64,000 nt of DNA from an uncultured Paraglaciecola sp. (lineage in GTDB: Bacteria > Pseudomonadota > Gammaproteobacteria > Enterobacterales > Alteromonadaceae): positions 1-64,000 of the forward strand of contig NZ_CAJWCF010000005.1 in NCBI RefSeq assembly GCF_913020055.1. Direction: 5' to 3'. The notes beneath the pieces were generated by a model. That model was not told where the DNA came from, did not search any database, and worked only from the letters and a program-made list of their open reading frames with translations. Shown piece by piece: positions 54,047 to 64,000 of this stretch (positions within the stretch are counted from its first letter, which is position 1; the number at the start of each line of letters is the position of its first letter). Made by a program: the position numbers and the translations under genes.

Positions 54047-55003
54047 TTAACAATAACCAAAAGACATCAATCGTTCATAACGTTGGGCTAACAATTCCTC
54101 AGTAGATAAACTACCAAGCTGTGCAAGCTGCTGTTTTAGCGTAGCTTTTAAATTAGCTGCCATTGAGTCATGATCCCTATGGGCTCCGCCTAAGGGTTCA
54201 TTTATAATTTGATTGATTAAACCTAATTCTTTAATTTGCCCTGCACTGACACCCATTGCTTCGGCTGCTTGTGGGGCTTTATCAGCACTTTTCCACAAAA
54301 TTGAAGCACATCCTTCTGGTGAAATCACCGAGTAGGTACTGTATTGCAACATGTTAACTCTGTCGCCAACACCTATGGCCAATGCACCACCAGAACCACC
54401 TTCGCCAATTACAGTACATATAATTGGCACCTTTAAGCCTGACATAACTTTTAGATTACGGGCGATGGCTTCACTTTGGCCACGTTCTTCAGCACCTACG
54501 CCAGGATAAGCTCCAGGGGTATCAATAAAGGTAATAATCGGTAAGTTAAAACGCTCGGCCATTTCCATCAAGCGTAATGCTTTTCTGTAACCTTCTGGTT
54601 TAGGCATGCCAAAATTACGCTTAATTTTTTCTTTAGTATCACGGCCCTTTTGATGACCAATAATCATCACTGGCTGCCCATCAATTTTTGCTAAGCCGCC
54701 TACTATGGCTTTGTCATCGGCAAAGGCTCTGTCACCTGCAAGTTCATCAAAATCTGTGCAGATACGCTCTACGTAATCATAGGTATAAGGACGCATAGGA
54801 TGACGCGCAATTTGAGAAACTTGCCATGCGCCTAAATCAGCAAAAATTTTCCTGCTTAATTCTGCACTTTTTTCTCGAAGTTTGGTGATCTCTTCTTCGA
54901 TATTAACGTCGAACTCTCCGCCTTGATTGACTAGTCTCAACTCTTCAATCTTCGCTTCTAATTCAGCGATAGGTTTTTCGAATTCTAAAAAATTTACACT
55001 CAT
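54047..55003 (-). CDS. accA: Acetyl-CoA carboxylase carboxyltransferase subunit alpha
   Basis: [50 protein letters not shown]. Confidence 0.97.
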   Translation of the reverse strand: MSVNFLEFEKPIAELEAKIEELRLVNQGGEFDVNIEEEITKLREKSAELSRKIFADLGAWQVSQIARHPMRPYTYDYVERICTDFDELAGDRAFADDKAIVGGLAKIDGQPVMIIGHQKGRDTKEKIKRNFGMPKPEGYRKALRLMEMAERFNLPIITFIDTPGAYPGVGAEERGQSEAIARNLKVMSGLKVPIICTVIGEGGSGGALAIGVGDRVNMLQYSTYSVISPEGCASILWKSADKAPQAAEAMGVSAGQIKELGLINQIINEPLGGAHRDHDSMAANLKATLKQQLAQLGSLSTEELLAQRYERLMSFGYC

Positions 55004-55059
55004 TGAACACCTAATAATTAATGTTTACAGCTTGTCATCAGTTCGCTTTTATTAACGAG

Positions 55060-58000
55060 TTAATGAAATTCTAAGTCAACTTGAGGTTTCCCTAACAGCT
55101 GTTGTAAGTCATATAGTAACTCATCTTGGGGAGTAACATACCACTGCGCGCCCAAGGTTAAATTTACTTTTGCATCTGGATGCACGTAATGTATCTGAAC
55201 CGGACAACTTCCACCTTGATAAGGTTGCAAAATTGTTTGCAGTTTAGCCACAGTTGAGGAATTACACCAGCTTGATTCTAAATGTACTTGTAACCCTTTA
55301 GCATTTTTCTCACGGGCTTGTACTAAGTCCATGGCATCACGGGCCGACATTGTATTGCCACCAGAGAATTCATCAAAGCTGACCTGTCCACTTATCACCA
55401 ATATTTTGTCTTCTTGCAGCAATTCTTCGTATTGCTCAAGCATATCAGGGAAAAATCTGACATCCACTCTGGCACTTTTATCATCTAATGTCACCAATGC
55501 CCAACGACGACCACGTTTATTGGTCATCACCCGTACCCCTAAAACTAAACCAACAGCAAAAGCGGTTTGATCTCGGTTGGTCGGTTTAAGATCAACTAAA
55601 CGACAAGGTGCATAATGTTTAATTTCGCTCAAATATTGATTAATGGGATGACCTGTTAGATATAAACCTAAAGTAGTCTTCTCACCATCTAACCATACCT
55701 TTTCTGGCCAAGGTGGCACATCAGCAAAAGCTTGTTGCACCTCTTCAGGTTCAGTGGTCAATAAACCAAACATGTCTGATTGACCGGACGTTTTATCTTT
55801 AGCATGTTGACCTGCTGCGGCCAATGCATCGGGCAATGAAGACATTAATGAGGCTCTATGTGAGCCTAAATTATCTAATGCTCCTGCTAATACTAATTTT
55901 TCCAGTACACGTTTGTTAATACGTTTAAGGTCTATTTTGGCGCAAAAGTCGAATAAATCGCTAAACTTATCATGCTCTTCGCGCGCTTCAATAATCGCTT
56001 CAATTGGGCCTTCACCGACACCTTTGACAGCACCAATACCGTAGACAATGCGCCCTTCTTCATCAACAGTAAACTTATGACTACCGGCATTCACATCGGG
56101 AGGTAATATGGTTAACCCCATACGATTACACTCATCAACCAAAGTCACTATTTTGTCTGAGTTATCCATATCAGCTGACATTACAGCGGCCATAAATTCT
56201 GCGGGGTAATGAGTTTTCAACCATAAGGTTTGATAAGAAACTAAAGCATAAGCTGCCGAGTGGGATTTGTTAAAACCATAACCTGCGAATTTTTCTACCA
56301 GATCGAAAATTTTGATAGCTAGATTTGGATCAATTCCGTTTTCTTTAGCGCCTGTCTCAAATGATTCGCGCTGTTTCTCCATTTCCTCTAGCTTTTTCTT
56401 ACCCATAGCACGGCGTAATAAATCGGCGCCGCCTAGACTATATCCCGACATTACCTGAGCTATCTGCATGACTTGCTCTTGATATAAGATAATACCGTAG
56501 GTGGGTTGTAATATTTCTTTCAAACATTCATGTTGGTATTCAGCGTCAGGGTAAGAGACTGCTTCACGTCCATGTTTACGATCAATAAAGTTATCTACCA
56601 TGCCTGACTGTAACGGGCCGGGTCTAAACAGTGCCACTAATGCGATGATATCTTCAAAACTGTCTGGTTTAAGGCGTTTAATTAATTCCTTCATACCACG
56701 GGATTCAAGCTGGAATACAGCAGTAGTCTCGGCATTTTGCAGGACTCTAAAACATTTTGCATCAACCAAAGGGATAGCGGCGATATCAACATCAATACCT
56801 TTGCCTGATTTGATCATATCAGTTGCCCACTGAATAATCGTCAGAGTACGTAAACCCAAGAAATCAAACTTAACTAGACCAGCCGTTTCCACGTCGTTTT
56901 TATCGAACTGGGTAACCGGGTTTTTACCTTCGTCGTCACAATAAAGAGGTGCAAAATCGGTGATGACTGTAGGGGCAATAACCACCCCCCCAGCATGTTT
57001 ACCAGCGTTACGGGTGCAACCTTCTAAAATACGACACATGTCGATAAGTTCTTTGACGTCTTCGTCTTCGTTGTATAACTCTGGTAAGCGAGGCTCTTCA
57101 ACAAAGGCTTTTTCAAGGGTCATACCTGGAGTAGGCGGAATGAGTTTAGAGATCCGATCAACAAAACCATAAGGATGCCCCAGCACCCTACCCACATCTC
57201 GTACTACAGCTTTGGCAGCCATAGTTCCGAAAGTAATGATTTGGGAAACCGCGTCTCGTCCATACATTTCGGCCACATGATCAATTACCTCATCACGTCT
57301 ATCCATACAAAAATCGACGTCGAAATCAGGCATTGATACCCGTTCTGGGTTCAAAAATCGTTCGAATAACAAATCATATTCAAGGGGATCAAGGTCGGTG
57401 ATATCCAGTGCATAAGCCACTAATGATCCGGCACCTGACCCACGGCCTGGACCAACGGGAATGTTATTGTCTTTACTCCACTGGATAAACTCCATTACGA
57501 TCAAGAAATAGCCAGGGAAGCCCATTTGGTTTATAACTTTAAGCTCTATCGCTAGACGTTCATCATATTCTGGGCGTTTCTCGATACGCACTTGTTCGTC
57601 CGGAAACAGGAATGCCAAACGTCTTTCTAGGCCTTCCTCAGATACCTTAACCAAAAAGTCTTTAATATCCATACCTTCAGTAGGAAAATCAGGCAGGAAG
57701 TAGGTACCTAGCTGCACGGTAACATTGCAGCGTTTAGCAATTTCTACTGTATTTTGGATGGCTTCAGGAATATCTGAGAATAGTTCTGCCATTTCTTCAG
57801 CTGTACGCAGATATTGCTGTTCACTGTATTGTTTAGGTCTACGGGGATCGTTTAACGTATAACCGTCGTGGATAGCCACACGAATTTCGTGAGCATCAAA
57901 ATATTGTCTATCAACAAAACACACTTCATTGGTAGCAACTACTGGTAAATCGAATTGATGCGCCCAGTCTACTGCGCGGTGAATATAATCTTCTTCCCCA

Positions 58001-58572
58001 ACCCTGCCGGTTCGGGTCAATTCCAGATAAAAGCGATCTGCAAAATGTTGCTGATAAAACTGAGTGACATTAGCTGCGATATCCATATTGCCTTTGGTCA
58101 GCAGCATACCTAAATCGCCCGATTTACCTCCAGATAGGATAATCACACCTTTGTTGTGTTCAACTAACCAATCTCTATCGATTGCCGCTCTATCTTTAAT
58201 ACTGCCGCGTAAATAGGCCTTAGAGATCAATAGGGTGATGTTTTTGTAGCCATCGTTATCCATTGCCAACAATGTTAGGCGAAACAACGAGTCTTCTATT
58301 TGGTCACTTTGTACCCAAAAGTCCACACCAATGATGGGTTTGATACCGTTATCATGCGCCTGACTATAGAACTTCACCAAGCCACACATGTTCATCTGGT
58401 CAGTAATAGCCACTGCCGGCATATTTAATTTTTTAACATGGGCAATAAGAGGTTTAACCTTATTTAGCCCATCCAACATGGAATAGTCGCTATGCACACG
58501 CAAATGTACAAAATCGACTGCTGGTTGCGGTGTTTGTTCTGTTTGTTCTGCTTGTTCTGTTTGCTCTGTCAT
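55060..58572 (-). CDS. dnaE: DNA polymerase III alpha subunit
   Basis: 1170 aa; [19 protein letters not shown] domain, [49 protein letters not shown]. Confidence 0.98.
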   Translation of the reverse strand: MTEQTEQAEQTEQTPQPAVDFVHLRVHSDYSMLDGLNKVKPLIAHVKKLNMPAVAITDQMNMCGLVKFYSQAHDNGIKPIIGVDFWVQSDQIEDSLFRLTLLAMDNDGYKNITLLISKAYLRGSIKDRAAIDRDWLVEHNKGVIILSGGKSGDLGMLLTKGNMDIAANVTQFYQQHFADRFYLELTRTGRVGEEDYIHRAVDWAHQFDLPVVATNEVCFVDRQYFDAHEIRVAIHDGYTLNDPRRPKQYSEQQYLRTAEEMAELFSDIPEAIQNTVEIAKRCNVTVQLGTYFLPDFPTEGMDIKDFLVKVSEEGLERRLAFLFPDEQVRIEKRPEYDERLAIELKVINQMGFPGYFLIVMEFIQWSKDNNIPVGPGRGSGAGSLVAYALDITDLDPLEYDLLFERFLNPERVSMPDFDVDFCMDRRDEVIDHVAEMYGRDAVSQIITFGTMAAKAVVRDVGRVLGHPYGFVDRISKLIPPTPGMTLEKAFVEEPRLPELYNEDEDVKELIDMCRILEGCTRNAGKHAGGVVIAPTVITDFAPLYCDDEGKNPVTQFDKNDVETAGLVKFDFLGLRTLTIIQWATDMIKSGKGIDVDIAAIPLVDAKCFRVLQNAETTAVFQLESRGMKELIKRLKPDSFEDIIALVALFRPGPLQSGMVDNFIDRKHGREAVSYPDAEYQHECLKEILQPTYGIILYQEQVMQIAQVMSGYSLGGADLLRRAMGKKKLEEMEKQRESFETGAKENGIDPNLAIKIFDLVEKFAGYGFNKSHSAAYALVSYQTLWLKTHYPAEFMAAVMSADMDNSDKIVTLVDECNRMGLTILPPDVNAGSHKFTVDEEGRIVYGIGAVKGVGEGPIEAIIEAREEHDKFSDLFDFCAKIDLKRINKRVLEKLVLAGALDNLGSHRASLMSSLPDALAAAGQHAKDKTSGQSDMFGLLTTEPEEVQQAFADVPPWPEKVWLDGEKTTLGLYLTGHPINQYLSEIKHYAPCRLVDLKPTNRDQTAFAVGLVLGVRVMTNKRGRRWALVTLDDKSARVDVRFFPDMLEQYEELLQEDKILVISGQVSFDEFSGGNTMSARDAMDLVQAREKNAKGLQVHLESSWCNSSTVAKLQTILQPYQGGSCPVQIHYVHPDAKVNLTLGAQWYVTPQDELLYDLQQLLGKPQVDLEFH
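58525..58569 (-). repeat. 9-bp tandem repeat at the dnaE 5' end (about 5 units)
   Basis: Units (+ strand) TTGCGGTGT TTGTTCTGT TTGTTCTGC TTGTTCTGT TTGCTCTGT encode (M)[15 protein letters not shown]. Confidence 0.85.
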
Positions 58573-59184
58573 TTAAACACCCGCCAATTGACCGTCACGC
58601 ATAACTAGAGACTGCTGAACCGGCTTAAAACTCATTCGATATTGAGGTAATGGTCCAAGCTCCGCTAGCTTAGCCAAATGAAATGCTGTGGGGTATCCCT
58701 TATGTTTGGCAAAGCCATATTCTGGGTATTGTTGATCCAAATCCAACATTTCCTTATCCCGGGTTACTTTTGCAATAATGGAAGCGGCTGAAATTTCTGC
58801 AATTAAACCATCACCTTTGACCACGGCTTCACTCGAATAATCCCATTTTGGACAACGGTTTCCATCTACCATCACATGAGTTGGTTGTATCGACAATCCT
58901 TGTACCGCTCGGGTCATCGCCAACATGGTGGCCTGCAAAATATTTAGCTGGTCAATTTCTGCTGGACTGGCTCGGCCAATTGACCAAGCTAAGGCATATT
59001 GTTTAATTTCTGCAGCCAAAATATCGCGTTTTTTCTCAGATAATTTTTTTGAGTCTGCCAATCCAACTATTTTGTGCTTTGGATCAAGGATAACGGCTGC
59101 TGTCACCACATCACCCACTAAAGGGCCGCGCCCTACTTCATCTACGCCGGCAATAAACTGATTCATGTCCTTTTTTGGGCTCAT
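58573..59184 (-). CDS. rnhB: Ribonuclease HII
   Basis: [45 protein letters not shown]. Confidence 0.97.
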   Translation of the reverse strand: MSPKKDMNQFIAGVDEVGRGPLVGDVVTAAVILDPKHKIVGLADSKKLSEKKRDILAAEIKQYALAWSIGRASPAEIDQLNILQATMLAMTRAVQGLSIQPTHVMVDGNRCPKWDYSSEAVVKGDGLIAEISAASIIAKVTRDKEMLDLDQQYPEYGFAKHKGYPTAFHLAKLAELGPLPQYRMSFKPVQQSLVMRDGQLAGV

Positions 59185-60341
59185 GGCTGTTGCTCAATTA
59201 ATTTAGCCACTGCCAATGCCGACTGCACATCAGCATCTTTTTTAAGTGACTTATGAAGGGATTCAAATTTAGTAATGAGTGACTGTTGCTCATCACCGTT
59301 TTGTGCGGTCAGCATAGGCAATAGTAACGTGCTTATTGTTTCTGGCGTCACATCGTCTTGTAACAACTCTGGAATTAACTTCTCATCTGCTAATACATTG
59401 GGTAAAGCAAAATATTTTGCTTTGTATAACCACTTCATCATTTGATAGGTCAAGCTACTTAACTTATATGCTGTCACCATATTTCTTTTACATAACATGG
59501 CTTCAAGCGTAGCTGTTCCAGATGCTAATAATACGGCATCAGAGGCAATCATGACTTCTCTGGCATGGCCTATGACCACTTGTATAGTCAAATCTGGCGT
59601 GTGGGTTTGGATATATTCATCAACCTGATCTTTACGTTGACGATTGACCACTGGAATTAACACTTTTAACCTTGGTATCTCTGACTTTAATAACAAACAA
59701 GATTGGATAAACACATCGAGTAATGTATCCACCTCTCGTTGTCTACTGCCTGGCAATACAGCTAAAACGACCTCTTCATCTTTAAGTTGCAACGAATGAC
59801 GAGCTTTTTGTTTATCTGGCTTGATAGCAATATCATCGGCCATAGTGTGGCCTACAAATTCACATGGAATGTGGTGCTTGTCATATACTTGTTTTTCACA
59901 GGGGAAGATACTCAAGACTAGGTTGGTCGCTTTGGCTATCTTAAATATACGTTTTTCACGCCATGCCCAAACCGTAGGGCTGACATATTGCACAGTTTTA
60001 ATACCATGCTTTTTAAGTTTTAATTCAAGTCCCAAATTAAAATCAGGCGCGTCGACGCCAATAAACACATCAGGTGGGTTAAGCAAAAAATGGTTTAGCA
60101 TCGATTTACGCACAAACATTAATCTGCGGATCCTTGACAAGACTTCAACTAATCCCATCACTGACAGTTCTTCCATATCAAACAAACTTTGGCAACCTTG
60201 CGCCTGCATTTTTGGCCCAGCGATACCTTCAAAAGTAGCATTTGGATAACGCTTTTTGAGTTGTTTGATAAGACCTGCGGCAAGAATGTCGCCTGACGCT
60301 TCGCCAGCAACTATACCTACCTTAAGTGTTTTTTCGCTCAT
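59181..60341 (-). CDS. lpxB: Lipid-A-disaccharide synthase
   Basis: [55 protein letters not shown]. Confidence 0.97.
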   Translation of the reverse strand: MSEKTLKVGIVAGEASGDILAAGLIKQLKKRYPNATFEGIAGPKMQAQGCQSLFDMEELSVMGLVEVLSRIRRLMFVRKSMLNHFLLNPPDVFIGVDAPDFNLGLELKLKKHGIKTVQYVSPTVWAWREKRIFKIAKATNLVLSIFPCEKQVYDKHHIPCEFVGHTMADDIAIKPDKQKARHSLQLKDEEVVLAVLPGSRQREVDTLLDVFIQSCLLLKSEIPRLKVLIPVVNRQRKDQVDEYIQTHTPDLTIQVVIGHAREVMIASDAVLLASGTATLEAMLCKRNMVTAYKLSSLTYQMMKWLYKAKYFALPNVLADEKLIPELLQDDVTPETISTLLLPMLTAQNGDEQQSLITKFESLHKSLKKDADVQSALAVAKLIEQQP

Positions 60342-60344
60342 GAG

Positions 60345-61112
60345 TTAGCGCGCAATTCCTCGAGAAGAATGGGCTACAAAATCAGCCAAGAGTCGTATCT
60401 CGGGTAAGTTACCTGGCATAGACAAAATCAAACTAACGGCCTCTTCAGCTCCATGACCTTGTCTATATAATATTTTATAGGCGCGTTTAATTTGCAAAAT
60501 AGTGTCGCTAGTAAAACCACGACGTTTTAGACCTTCGGAGTTAATACCACGAGGCCTACTATCATTTCCTAACATAACAAAAGGTGGTACGTCAGCTAAA
60601 ACTATCGCCCCTCCACCCACGAAACTGTGATCGCCTATACGACAAAATTGATGTGAGGCTGTCGCGCCGCCCATAATCACCCAATCACCAATGTGAACAT
60701 GTCCTGCAAGTATTGCACTAGTCGCCAAGATACTATTGTTGCCAATCACACAATCATGCGCCACGTGTACAAAACACATCAAAAGGTTATTCGAACCAAT
60801 TTTAGTCACACTATTATCTTGAATGGTGCCACGATGAATGGTTACCGACTCACGGATGATATTGTTGTCACCTATAATGAGTTCGGTAGGCTCTCCAGCA
60901 TATTTTTTATCTTGGCAATCTTCGCCAACAGAAGCGAACTGAAAAATATGATTGCCTTTGCCAATGCTAGTTTTCCCTTTGACTACGACATGAGATTCAA
61001 GCACGGTGTCATCACCTATACTGACATCAGCATCAATTAGGCAAAATGCCCCAATCGAGACATTCTTACCCAGTTTGGCAGAGGGGTGCACAACGGCAGT
61101 AGAATGGATCAC
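60345..61112 (-). CDS. lpxA: UDP-N-acetylglucosamine acyltransferase
   Basis: Hexapeptide repeats, IHSTAVVHPSAKLGKNVSIGAFC, NLLMCFVHVAHDC. Confidence 0.96.
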   Translation of the reverse strand: MIHSTAVVHPSAKLGKNVSIGAFCLIDADVSIGDDTVLESHVVVKGKTSIGKGNHIFQFASVGEDCQDKKYAGEPTELIIGDNNIIRESVTIHRGTIQDNSVTKIGSNNLLMCFVHVAHDCVIGNNSILATSAILAGHVHIGDWVIMGGATASHQFCRIGDHSFVGGGAIVLADVPPFVMLGNDSRPRGINSEGLKRRGFTSDTILQIKRAYKILYRQGHGAEEAVSLILSMPGNLPEIRLLADFVAHSSRGIAR

Positions 61113-61115
61113 TTG

Positions 61116-61562
61116 TTACAATTTCCTCATAGCACACATAAACTCAGCTTCACATGCAGGTTTTCCATCCACACTAGCCACACCATGAAACTTCCAAATT
61201 CCACGACGTTCCTTAATTAAGGTGACTTCCATATCCATGCGGTCGCCTGGTACTACCGGCATTTTAAAGCGCGCTTTATCTATACCTGCATAGAGATATA
61301 AATCGTCAGAATTTCCTGCAGTTTTAAAACCTAATACACCAGCCACTTGGGCTAAGGCTTCTAGGATCATGACACCCGGAAAGATCGGTTTACCTGGAAA
61401 ATGCCCCGTAAAACAAGGTTCGTTAAAGGTGATATTTTTATAAGCGGAGATAGACTCATTCAGAGTGTAATCCGTCACTCTATCTACTAATAGAAATGGA
61501 TAACGATGGGGAAGTAACTCCATGATATCTTCTATTTCGAGAGTATTTAAATTATTAGCCAA
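61116..61562 (-). CDS. fabZ: (3R)-hydroxymyristoyl-ACP dehydratase
   Basis: [39 protein letters not shown]. Confidence 0.97.
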   Translation of the reverse strand: MANNLNTLEIEDIMELLPHRYPFLLVDRVTDYTLNESISAYKNITFNEPCFTGHFPGKPIFPGVMILEALAQVAGVLGFKTAGNSDDLYLYAGIDKARFKMPVVPGDRMDMEVTLIKERRGIWKFHGVASVDGKPACEAEFMCAMRKL

Positions 61563-61601
61563 AAGGTGTTCTCCTAAACTAACCAGTCGGTAGTTAAATC
61601 A

Positions 61602-62681
61602 CTACAGCTGCTGGCTTTTTTCCAATGTTTTGACGCGCTGATTGAGGCTAGTAATATTTCGTAATGCTACCATGTTTTTACGCCATTCTCTGTTGGCTGA
61701 AGCAGGTATACCAGAAGAATACACACCTGGCTCTGAAATACTTTTGGTGACCATACTCATGCCAGTAAAAACCACATTGTCACAAATGGTAATGTGACCA
61801 TTGATGCCCACTAAACCAGCCATGCTGCAATTTTTACCAATAACAGTACTGCCTGCAATCACAGAACATGCCGCCATTGCAGTATTTTCACCAATTTCAA
61901 CGTTATGTGCAATTTGGCATTGATTGTCGATGATCACGCCATCAGCCAAAATAGTATTGTCCAAGGCACCACGATCTATTGTAGTACTAGCGCCAATTTC
62001 TACTCTGTTACCAATGATTACGCTGCCAAGCTGAGGGATTTTAATCCATTGACCATTCTCATTGGCATAACCAAAACCATCACTACCGATCACGGTATTG
62101 GCTTGCACCAAACAATCTGTACCCATTATCACATTATGATAAATAGTCACATTGGCCCATAATTTTGTATTAGCACCCAGCTGTACGTTTTTACCAACAA
62201 AACAGCCTGCACCAATCACAACATTATTGCCAAGTATCACTCCTGACTCAATAACAGCATTCGCACCAATTTTAACGTCTTGCCCTAGTTTGACATTTTC
62301 ACCAATGACAGCGTGAGGGGATACCTCATGCGCGGGTTCTGGTGTTGTATCTAGCAATTGTGCCGCTTTAGCAAACCCTACATAGGGGTTTTTCATAACA
62401 AGGGCGGAACAGTTGCAATGGGGTAATTCGTCTGGGTGCAAAATAACGGCTTGCGCCATCGTGTCCTGAAGCTGGCTACGATACTTACTATTTGACAAAA
62501 AGGAAATCTGACCATTGCCAGCTTTCACTAAAGTAGATAAACCACTAATGAGTGTATCTTGAGTATCAGCCCCAGATAGGTGCAACTCGGCACCTATGCT
62601 CTGGGCTAATTGAATAAGACTAATTGCGTGACTCAAAGTACCTCCGTTCGAACCACTAAGCGATCTAGTTGATTTTACCAA
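61602..62681 (-). CDS. lpxD: UDP-3-O-(3-hydroxymyristoyl)glucosamine N-acyltransferase
   Basis: Hexapeptide repeats, [37 protein letters not shown]. Confidence 0.96.
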   Translation of the reverse strand: MVKSTRSLSGSNGGTLSHAISLIQLAQSIGAELHLSGADTQDTLISGLSTLVKAGNGQISFLSNSKYRSQLQDTMAQAVILHPDELPHCNCSALVMKNPYVGFAKAAQLLDTTPEPAHEVSPHAVIGENVKLGQDVKIGANAVIESGVILGNNVVIGAGCFVGKNVQLGANTKLWANVTIYHNVIMGTDCLVQANTVIGSDGFGYANENGQWIKIPQLGSVIIGNRVEIGASTTIDRGALDNTILADGVIIDNQCQIAHNVEIGENTAMAACSVIAGSTVIGKNCSMAGLVGINGHITICDNVVFTGMSMVTKSISEPGVYSSGIPASANREWRKNMVALRNITSLNQRVKTLEKSQQL

Positions 62682-63180
62682 CTTGCTCTAGAACCGATTT
62701 AGAAATTTCATTTTCTGGATTAATAAAAGCGACAGCATTAGAGTTCAATATTACGTCGTATTTTTCTTTTGCCGCTACTGCGTCAATGCCTTGTTTAATC
62801 AAACCTAACAACTTATTTTGTTCTTCTTGTAAACGCTTTTGGATTTCTTGTTGTAAGGGCTGAGCTTTACCAGTGTACTCATCACGTAAAGCGATGATTT
62901 TCCCTTCAAGTTCAGTTTTTTCTTTGGCGCTCATAGTCGCTGCATCACGCTGGTTTTTTTCCATATAATACTTGATGTCTTTTTCTAAACGACTGACTTC
63001 TTCTGTTTTATCTTTGAATTCAGCCGCGATAGTCGCTTGAATACTAGCAGCTTGTGGCATAGATTGAAAAACACCCTGTACATTCACAACACCAATTTTT
63101 TGTTCCGCAAGTACAGCTGAACTAACCATAGCGGTTGATAATAATGCACCTGCAATTAAACTTTTAGTAAACTTTTTCAA
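62665..63180 (-). CDS. skp: Periplasmic chaperone Skp (OmpH)
   Basis: Signal peptide, [19 protein letters not shown], coiled-coil; between lpxD and bamA. Confidence 0.93.
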   Translation of the reverse strand: MKKFTKSLIAGALLSTAMVSSAVLAEQKIGVVNVQGVFQSMPQAASIQATIAAEFKDKTEEVSRLEKDIKYYMEKNQRDAATMSAKEKTELEGKIIALRDEYTGKAQPLQQEIQKRLQEEQNKLLGLIKQGIDAVAAKEKYDVILNSNAVAFINPENEISKSVLEQVGKIN

Positions 63181-63234
63181 AAGGAACTCCTACTTCTTAT
63201 TGTTGTTCTACGGTCAGTCTATCCCAACCAAAAA

Positions 63235-64000
63235 TTAAAATGTTTGACCAATGTTGAAAGTGAAGAATTTAGAATCATCACCTTCTCTGTCTTGAATCAC
63301 TTTCGAGAAACTAAACACCATCGGCCCCATAGGTGATAGCCATTGTACAGAAACTCCACCCGATGCTCTATAGAGTGATGGGTCACTATAATCAATTAAA
63401 CCATCATCGTTGAATGAATTATTCACATTTAGCGTTTTATAACGATCGAAATCGAATTCGGTATCCCAAACATTACCTACATCGACAAATAAACTAGTAC
63501 GTACTGAGTTATCAAAATCGACTTCAACAAAGGGTGTCGGCACGATTAACTCAATGCCACCCAAAATCATGGCATTACCGCCTAATGAACGAGTAGAAAT
63601 TGAGATTGAATCGTTAGAGTTGTCACCTAAAATCACTTTGCCATTGGGGTCTGTGATGACTCTAGATGGTGTCACCTGAACACCACGGGGTCCTACTGTA
63701 TTGTTTTCAAACCCTCTTAGTGAATCAGATCCTCCTGCGGTGAAATGTTGGGTGAATGGTAATATTTGATCAATACCACCCACGTCTCCATAACCGTTAC
63801 CATAACCCATTTTCAACCTGGCTAAGAACGACCAACGCTGATTGCGCGACAATGGGAAATACCATTTTCCATCAAGTTCTGTTTTAAAATAGTTAACATC
63901 CGAGTTTGGCGTAGTGATACCAAATGATGCTCGCTGTGATGAACCTGCTGTCGGGAATATCCCTCGGTTAAGGGTGCTACGAGACCAAGCTACTGAAGCT
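63235..64000 (-). CDS. bamA: Outer membrane protein assembly factor BamA (C-terminal part, truncated by the window edge)
   Basis: GGSDSLRGFENNTVGPRG, FVDVGNVWD, YRASGGVSVQWLSPMGPMVFSF; the frame stays open to the window end (ASVAWSRSTLNRGIFPTAGSSQRASFGITTPNSDVNYFKTELDGKWYFPLSRNQ), so the ORF track start at 63852 is internal. Confidence 0.95.
   Translation of the reverse strand, partial: ASVAWSRSTLNRGIFPTAGSSQRASFGITTPNSDVNYFKTELDGKWYFPLSRNQRWSFLARLKMGYGNGYGDVGGIDQILPFTQHFTAGGSDSLRGFENNTVGPRGVQVTPSRVITDPNGKVILGDNSNDSISISTRSLGGNAMILGGIELIVPTPFVEVDFDNSVRTSLFVDVGNVWDTEFDFDRYKTLNVNNSFNDDGLIDYSDPSLYRASGGVSVQWLSPMGPMVFSFSKVIQDREGDDSKFFTFNIGQTF

Noticed and set aside
1-64000. CRISPR arrays, toxin-antitoxin pairs, phage or IS elements, defence islands
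   Set aside because: No regularly spaced repeats, transposase/integrase motifs or defence-family proteins were seen; gene content is mainly conserved chromosome.

Overview
This 64 kb window looks like ordinary chromosome from an Alteromonadales-type gammaproteobacterium (Glaciecola/Paraglaciecola-like; inferred from gene content and order only). It is dominated by conserved housekeeping blocks: ettA; radA; a leucine/isovalerate (liu) degradation operon with its MerR regulator and a divergent thiolase; lgt; glgC; ybgC-tolQRAB-pal-cpoB followed by tRNA-Lys; aspS-nudB-ruvC-ruvA-ruvB; and tilS-accA-dnaE-rnhB-lpxB-lpxA-fabZ-lpxD-skp-bamA (bamA runs off the window end). I saw no CRISPR array, IS element, prophage or rRNA. 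The less ordinary content is: (1) an unannotated sRNA candidate with promoter and strong terminator at ~39.19-39.36 kb on the + strand, between - strand genes; (2) an ABC exporter whose permease polypeptide is fused to an M1-type metallopeptidase; (3) two paralogous receiver+TPR proteins whose phosphoacceptor Asp is replaced by Ser or Ala, one of them next to a large tandem-PilZ protein; (4) a DUF6265-like gene interrupted by a single in-frame TGA; (5) a Big2/Ig-like repeat lipoprotein with a recent 252-bp internal duplication; (6) a 9-bp repeat giving DnaE a TEQ-repeat N-terminus; (7) a LiuR operator-like palindrome; (8) a structured, GGA-rich glgC leader; (9) a response regulator that seems to need a non-ATG start. 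No wholly new multi-gene system is clearly visible. The ABC/M1 fusion and the sRNA candidate are the best leads.
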